Under the pieces are notes generated by a model. The model saw nothing but the letters and a program-made list of their open reading frames with translations, made no database searches and was not told where the DNA came from. From positions 2,232,001 through 2,296,000 of the forward strand of contig CM074140.1 in the NCBI GenBank assembly GCA_037178625.1: 64,000 nucleotides of DNA. The letters are read 5' to 3'. The position numbers and the translations under genes were made by a program. Below are positions 59,114-64,000 of this stretch, in pieces; the first letter of the stretch is position 1, and each line of letters starts with the position of its first letter. Source of the stretch: Skeletonema tropicum (taxonomy: Eukaryota; Bacillariophyta; Thalassiosirophyceae; Thalassiosirales; Thalassiosiraceae).

Positions 59114-60949
59114 ATGATGTCATCACCTCCATCGTCGTCATCTGAAGATTTCGTCCACATCCAACACAACTCCACCGCCGCAGACGAGGAGACTGCTATT
59201 GGCACACTAATAATGAATCATCACGACGACAGTTCAACCATGACTCCAAAATCTTCCTCTCCAGCCAAGGTTGCCCAACGTTCGTTACTTCGAACCCTAT
59301 GGAGCGAGGCCGCCTCCACCTCAGATTTACATCAACGGCGCAAAAAAGTGACACGAACAAGTCCGAGCGGCAAAAAACCTCCTCCTCCTGATGGCACGAC
59401 AACACCATCATCCTCATTATCACCGCCCAACAAACGAAATCACGGCAAAAAGTTCCCTCGTGGCTACAACAGTAATCGACGGACGAAACGAGTGGCCACA
59501 AAAGTATGGCTGGCTGCATTAGCTGCATTGGCGGTGGCATTGTTGATTAAAATTCACGTCGTTCTCTATCAAGTCTTGACGAGAAATAATAATAATAATA
59601 ATGAAGCCAACAAGGAGACGAATATACTTCTACCATCGAGCACTGCCACTACTAATAACAACATCATTGAAGGTGTGGATGCAGCAACAATACAAAAACT
59701 TCTCGACAATCACAACATTGATGTAGATGATACAAACTCCAAAATGACATTGGAGGAAGCTCACTCTCACAAACTTGCACCCATCCTTCCAACCAGCAAC
59801 AACAACAAAAACATTGACACATCTCAATACACAATACGGATGAACACATGGCACCGCAACGAACAATTACTTCTAAGCATCAACCACCATGCCAAATGTG
59901 AGGGGGTGGCCGAAATTCAAATCATATGGTGTGATACACTAAATGATCCACCGGACAATATCCTCCACCATTCCAGTGGCAAGGTCAAAATTGAACGGCA
60001 TGATATCAACTCTTTGAATGAACGGTTTAAGATTGTGTTGGATACCCCTACTTTGGGTATATTGAGTTTGGACGATGATGTGTTACGCCCATGTGAGGCG
60101 TTGGATGCGGCGTTTGTACGGTGGGTGAGACATCCGGAGCGGATGGTGGGGTTTGATGTTCGGACTCATGTGGTGGAGGAAAAGAGTAGTAGTAGTAGTA
60201 GTAGTGTGGAGGATGATGGTGGTAGGAAGATGATCAAACAGAACGATGTGAATGACAAAGGTGCAGCAGCAGCAGCAGTTGTTGCTACCAATTGGAAATA
60301 TGGATACATGAGCACAACCGAAAAATCCAATTCCTATTCCCTCACTCTCCCCCGAGCATCCTTCCTACACAAGGATTATCTTGATCTATACATCATGGCC
60401 ATGCCCCGTCCAATCTATCTATACGTAGCTCAACACTTTGAATGTGAAGATATCGCCATGTCCTTCTTCGTATCATCCTTGACCGGTGGTAGACCACCCC
60501 TCATCACTGATTATTGGGCAGTCAAGAGTATGGTCAAGTTATACAGTGAAAAGAAGATCAGTGGGGGGAAAGATCACAAGAGTGCACGTGATAAATGTGT
60601 CGATCACTTTGCGGAATTGTTGGGTGTGAAGGAGGATGGGGAATGGGGTCCATTGCAAAAGGCAGATTTGGTTCACAAGGAAGTTGGTGAGGATCGAATA
60701 ATGTTTGGGTATGGTGCTGAACCAGAAGATTGGGATGGTATGGATGAGTTACCAATAATATCATCATCGGTACGGTTGAAGGAGTTGGTTAAAACGATGA
60801 AGGATTTGAAGACAAAATCATATAAGGATCAGTTGAAGTGGTTGAAGAGGAAGAAATATGAAACAATGAAGGAGGCGAAGAAGGTGGGTATGATTGAGAA
60901 GACGGAGGAGTGGGAGGAGCGATGGAAGAGTGGAGGAGATGAAACATGA
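59114..60949 (+). CDS. GT64-like (exostosin/EXTL-type) type II membrane glycosyltransferase
   Basis: Intronless, 611 residues from the ATG at 59114 (ATGATG after an A-run; the frame is open a few codons upstream but without an ATG). A Ser/Lys-rich cytosolic tail precedes one membrane anchor near residues 130-150 (VWLAALAALAVALLI), fitting a type II Golgi enzyme. A low-complexity Asn/Thr stem follows. The catalytic part begins near NTWHRNEQLL and has the metal-binding LSLDDDV at residues 320-322. Then come ERMVGFDVR, WKYGYMSTTE, LPRASFLHKDYLDLY, and CEDIAMSFFVSSLTGGRPP near the C-terminal side. Poly-Ser and poly-Ala microsatellites lie between DDD and WKYGY, and a Lys-rich tail ends the protein. 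The family transfers HexNAc from UDP-sugars; the acceptor here is unknown. Confidence 0.82.
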   Translation: MMSSPPSSSSEDFVHIQHNSTAADEETAIGTLIMNHHDDSSTMTPKSSSPAKVAQRSLLRTLWSEAASTSDLHQRRKKVTRTSPSGKKPPPPDGTTTPSSSLSPPNKRNHGKKFPRGYNSNRRTKRVATKVWLAALAALAVALLIKIHVVLYQVLTRNNNNNNEANKETNILLPSSTATTNNNIIEGVDAATIQKLLDNHNIDVDDTNSKMTLEEAHSHKLAPILPTSNNNKNIDTSQYTIRMNTWHRNEQLLLSINHHAKCEGVAEIQIIWCDTLNDPPDNILHHSSGKVKIERHDINSLNERFKIVLDTPTLGILSLDDDVLRPCEALDAAFVRWVRHPERMVGFDVRTHVVEEKSSSSSSSVEDDGGRKMIKQNDVNDKGAAAAAVVATNWKYGYMSTTEKSNSYSLTLPRASFLHKDYLDLYIMAMPRPIYLYVAQHFECEDIAMSFFVSSLTGGRPPLITDYWAVKSMVKLYSEKKISGGKDHKSARDKCVDHFAELLGVKEDGEWGPLQKADLVHKEVGEDRIMFGYGAEPEDWDGMDELPIISSSVRLKELVKTMKDLKTKSYKDQLKWLKRKKYETMKEAKKVGMIEKTEEWEERWKSGGDET

Positions 60950-61861
60950 AGTATTTGATTTTGAGAGTGGTAGGACAAGTGAGGACAAGTGACATTTCAA
61001 GTTTTGTGCCATTCGATGAACTGCCTTTTGTGAGATTTACTTTAGCGCGATACCTACAAAGCTCGAATATAATGCAGCAGTCATGTAACAATGTACATAG
61101 TATCAACATCAACATTAAATGGGCGCCGCAGCTGTTGTTACAGCATTGGGACCACTTAGAGTACAAAGCTGCAAAATACGCCTATGTGATTATTATCGAT
61201 GCTTGGAAGCCAATCCTATCATGAAGGAGCACTCCCTCCCAGTCTCTCTCTCAACGAAGTTGGCCTTACGAATCGATTATCAGACTTCTTCCCGCCTTAG
61301 AAAGACAGCTCCTTATCATCAATTTCATATCACATGAACACAGATACGCTTGGAGTCGGCTTGCTCTAGCTATTGCTAGCTGGATGTTGTGATCTTGACA
61401 TTGGATGATTTATGATATCAAGATATTGTTCACGAAGAAGTGATTTTACGCTTGCTTGGGGCGGTATCGTGAGCAGAGTTCAAGCCAAGAAGTTGCAACG
61501 TGTGAAAGAATTCGAATTCTAATAAGTGTTGCTAAATAGTCGTATGACAGATGATTCGTCAGACTTTCTCACGTATTTCTCTCAAGAGAGAAGTAACTAA
61601 ATATGATTGAAAAATATCCCATTAAGTTGGGCAACCTAGCACAGCCATCGGCTCGCTCCAATAGGTCTGCTAGAAGAGCTCTGCAAGTGGAATGGGTTGA
61701 ATCGACCGCTTAGTTGCCGAGAATGAACAGCTTGACGGTCAGAGGTCGGATCGTCTCCGCGATTCAAAAAATGCTAGCAAATCGCTAGTAAAACGAACGA
61801 AAAAAAATTGAAAATGGATTGAAATGATGTCTCATGGAGTTGTCGATTCAATGGCTCTGGG

Positions 61862-61946
61862 GGGTCGAATGCTGTCGTGAAGGCAAGCACTGGAATCCTG
61901 AACACCTGACGAATCGAATGCATGCCTTCACGACAGCATTCGACCC
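61862..61946. repeat. Perfect 24-bp inverted repeat with 37-nt loop
   Basis: Arms 61862-61885 (GGGTCGAATGCTGTCG...) and 61923-61946 are exact reverse complements. If transcribed they would form an 85-nt stem-loop. No flanking target duplication was recognised, so it is not assigned to a transposon. Confidence 0.9.
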
Positions 61947-62226
61947 AGCAGAGTGTGAGAGAGCCGCTCCAAAGTCAGACAAGCGTTAAACTTTGGACGA
62001 TTCCAACTCGTCTCATAGTCGACCAAATTGCACAAACAACACATGAATCATAAACTAGAGGAGATAATCTTTCCAATGGTAGTCTTGGTTTCATCGTAGA
62101 GTTACTATTCGCTTACTCTATCTATTTCCAAAAAAGTAGCCATCTTAAGGTTTTACTTAGGCGCGCTTCTAGCGTCACCACCCATAGCAGCAACTTGAGC
62201 CCACTACTCTAGTTGAAACCGGAGGA

Positions 62227-62297
62227 GGTGGGTATAAATATTTTGGCTAGGCTGTGATTTGGAGGGTGGGTATAAGCCGAGTAGGTAGGTGGGTATA
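62227..62297 (+). promoter_or_regulatory. Triplicated GGTGGGTATA motif, possible promoter element
   Basis: GGTGGGTATA occurs at 62227, 62265 and 62288 within 71 bp; the first continues as TATAAATATTTT, a TATA-like string. It lies about 340 bp upstream of the small gene at 62575. Promoter role is inference. Confidence 0.35.
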
Positions 62298-62574
62298 GTA
62301 ATAGTTCGCGGAGGGTCCCTGTAACACAATTCTGTTCTATTTGGTCATGGATGAATTAAGCCTATGTATGCGGTACCCGGAAATGTCATCGCTGAGCACC
62401 CTCCTCATAAAATATCTGACCTGAAGACCCGTTTCGAGCTGGCAAAGTCAAGCATCCTTGTACGTGGTTTGAAAGTACGAATAACAATGTAAGTATGTAT
62501 TTTACTGACGCAGGTTGCTCGACCTTACAATACGGACTGGGATGAATTGAAATTATATCTCCAATCGAAGTACC

Positions 62575-62985
62575 ATGTCAAAAGTTAGAGCTACCAATGG
62601 CAACGGCAATGATCTAATAGTTGGCTTCGGCCATCGCCTCCGGAGGCGAACATCAGAATCAGATACTGGTACTGGTGGTACTGGTGGTACTAGTGGTACT
62701 AGTGGTGGAAAGGTGACTGCAACTGCAACTGCAACGAACACAATGGCGATGGCAATGGCAATGGAGAGGCAAGTGAGCTTCTCTGAAGACGTCATTGTAA
62801 ATTGTTTTCAATACCCGTCAACAGTTGAGGTCTCAAAGCGCTGGTACTCCAAGAGAGACAAGTACTTCTTCGAACGAGAATTGGCACGCGACGTCCAAAA
62901 CATTCGTGGTCTACTGAGTCTACTGTCTATCACGCCGATGGAAGATCACGAAAAGGAGGTTCTCTATGACTGTGTTGGTCTGTAA
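62575..62985 (+). CDS. Small protein of unknown function
   Basis: 136 residues from the ATG at 62575. The N-terminal half is low complexity: Gly/Thr repeats from GGTACT-type microsatellites, then Thr-Ala and Met-Ala repeats. The second half is compact and conserved-looking: RQVSFSEDVIVNCFQYPS, then WYSKRDKYFFERELARDV. This V-x-F...WYSK-D arrangement resembles short domains I recall in many unassigned diatom proteins. No signal peptide or membrane segment is visible. The frame closes with TAA, so no further exon is required. Function unknown. Confidence 0.6.
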   Translation: MSKVRATNGNGNDLIVGFGHRLRRRTSESDTGTGGTGGTSGTSGGKVTATATATNTMAMAMAMERQVSFSEDVIVNCFQYPSTVEVSKRWYSKRDKYFFERELARDVQNIRGLLSLLSITPMEDHEKEVLYDCVGL

Positions 62986-64000
62986 CGTAAGCTCTCGTGT
63001 CAAGCAAAGTCACGAGATTCCTAAGGAAAAGAAACGGCGACACGCCCGCTCGATAGTGGGGAGATGCAGTATCGCCTGAGCACGGGAACGCCTGAGTGAA
63101 GGTGAAGAGAAGAGCAACTAGCTGCATCTGCATATGCGGCGAGTCATTCATCACAGTCAAGAGAGAGAGAGCACAGAAGCTTGCAGCTGGTTACTCGGAG
63201 ATATTGCCTTCGGCTTAGGTGAACGTTGTCGTTTCATGGGGGTTTAAGTTCTCCTTTCTCTACTGAACTAGTGTCTAGAGATAGAGAGAGTAGCTAGGGT
63301 CGGTAGTGTTGTCTCAAAACGGTTTTGACTCGACTGATCACACAGCACGCGTTCATCAAAACGCAGATACTTTTTTTGTTTACAATACCAGTGATACGTA
63401 GGTTACCGTAGCACAGAAATAACCTAAGACCCGTTCCGAGGTCTTAACCTGTCTTAACCCATCCCTGCCGCGTACCCCCTTTGTACCCCCTTTTGACTTC
63501 CTACCATAACTTCGTCAATAATAGGCCGATTCTTATGGTTCAAAGACCAACAACTTTCCATTCAGTGAGTTTAGAACGCCTCTGCAACGTTTCATGGTGG
63601 TATTCCGACCATTTCCTGAGATATTGGGGGTCCTAATTCAGTATCACTGACATCGGCCGGCGGCGGCGCTCGGCCATCACGCATCACACACTAACAAAAA
63701 AACATCTCCACCATGACGAATCCGTCGGCAAACCATGGTACTATCGGGCCGACATACCCAAAATCAAAACAAACAACACATTGTTTAACCCAATTTTTTA
63801 TGCTGGTTCCGATTCTGTAAGCGGCGGCAGGCCGAATCGAAGTCGTTGTGATGGTATACGGCTCTAACCTACGCAGACATGAAATCCGCACATGCCGGGC
63901 AACTTCATAATATACTCATATTTAATAGAATTCGGTAATTTAATAGCCATGGTACATTACACACTCCTTCTATATATAATGTTAATGGATATTTATTATC
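62986..64000. other. No gene recognised to the window end
   Basis: Contains short GA-repeats near 63162-63172, a pair of TACCCCCTTT-like repeats near 63473-63494 and a CGG-rich patch near 63656-63670. Small frames such as 63691-63891 on the minus strand have no recognisable domain. Confidence 0.5.

Larger units (their letters stand above)
60950..62574. other. Intergenic, 1.6 kb
   Basis: No gene supported. It contains the perfect inverted repeat at 61862-61946 and the GGTGGGTATA repeats at 62227-62297, listed separately. Confidence 0.55.

Overview
The window looks like nuclear DNA of a diatom, probably centric. The support is short GT-AG introns, a secreted M11 (gametolysin-type) metalloprotease with diatom-style cysteine-rich C-terminal repeats, a GT64 glycosyltransferase, and DDE-transposase and reverse-transcriptase relics of types I associate with diatom genomes. 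No bacterial operons, rRNA, tRNA or CRISPR arrays were seen. Family names come from motif recognition only; no database search was run.

Layout. Bases 1-57768 are a head-to-tail array of one large unit. Taking the right-hand edge of the array as the unit boundary gives unit A (1-10018, left part outside the window), unit B (10019-33928) and unit C (33929-57768). Each complete unit holds, in order: a minus-strand reverse transcriptase/RNase H relic; a short satellite region; a 9.1 kb composite transposon (absent from A); the M11 protease gene; a minus-strand twin-CX9C protein; a small zinc-knuckle ORF; an array of hairpin-forming 36-bp repeats; a locally duplicated 0.76 kb block (B and C only); a palindromic AT-rich patch; and a broken DDE transposase. 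Units are nearly identical but differ by SNPs, small indels and repeat number, which argues for real paralogous copies rather than a simple assembly echo.

The composite transposon in B and C is nested. The outer element has 25-bp terminal inverted repeats and a TA target-site duplication. It is interrupted by a 7.75 kb inner element with TGTTAGACCC termini and a TAAC duplication. The inner element encodes a 1326-residue protein joining an HHCC/DDE integrase, a CXC-type cysteine-rich domain and a Ulp1/C48-like SUMO-protease domain, and a second 556-residue protein with an HTH-like N-terminus and a Tudor-like domain. Termini, duplication size and integrase type fit a Ginger1-like DNA transposon. 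This is the most novel-looking system here.

The composite sits about 277 bp upstream of the M11 start codon in B and C; unit A keeps the empty site. M11 copy A has an open frame and uninterrupted upstream DNA, B is frameshifted, and C is open but has the transposon in its upstream region.

The right flank (57769-64000) is single-copy. It begins by continuing the broken transposase frame, then holds a diverged 0.13 kb direct repeat, a GT64-like glycosyltransferase gene (59114-60949), a perfect 24-bp inverted repeat and a small unknown gene (62575-62985). No convincing gene was seen in the last kilobase.
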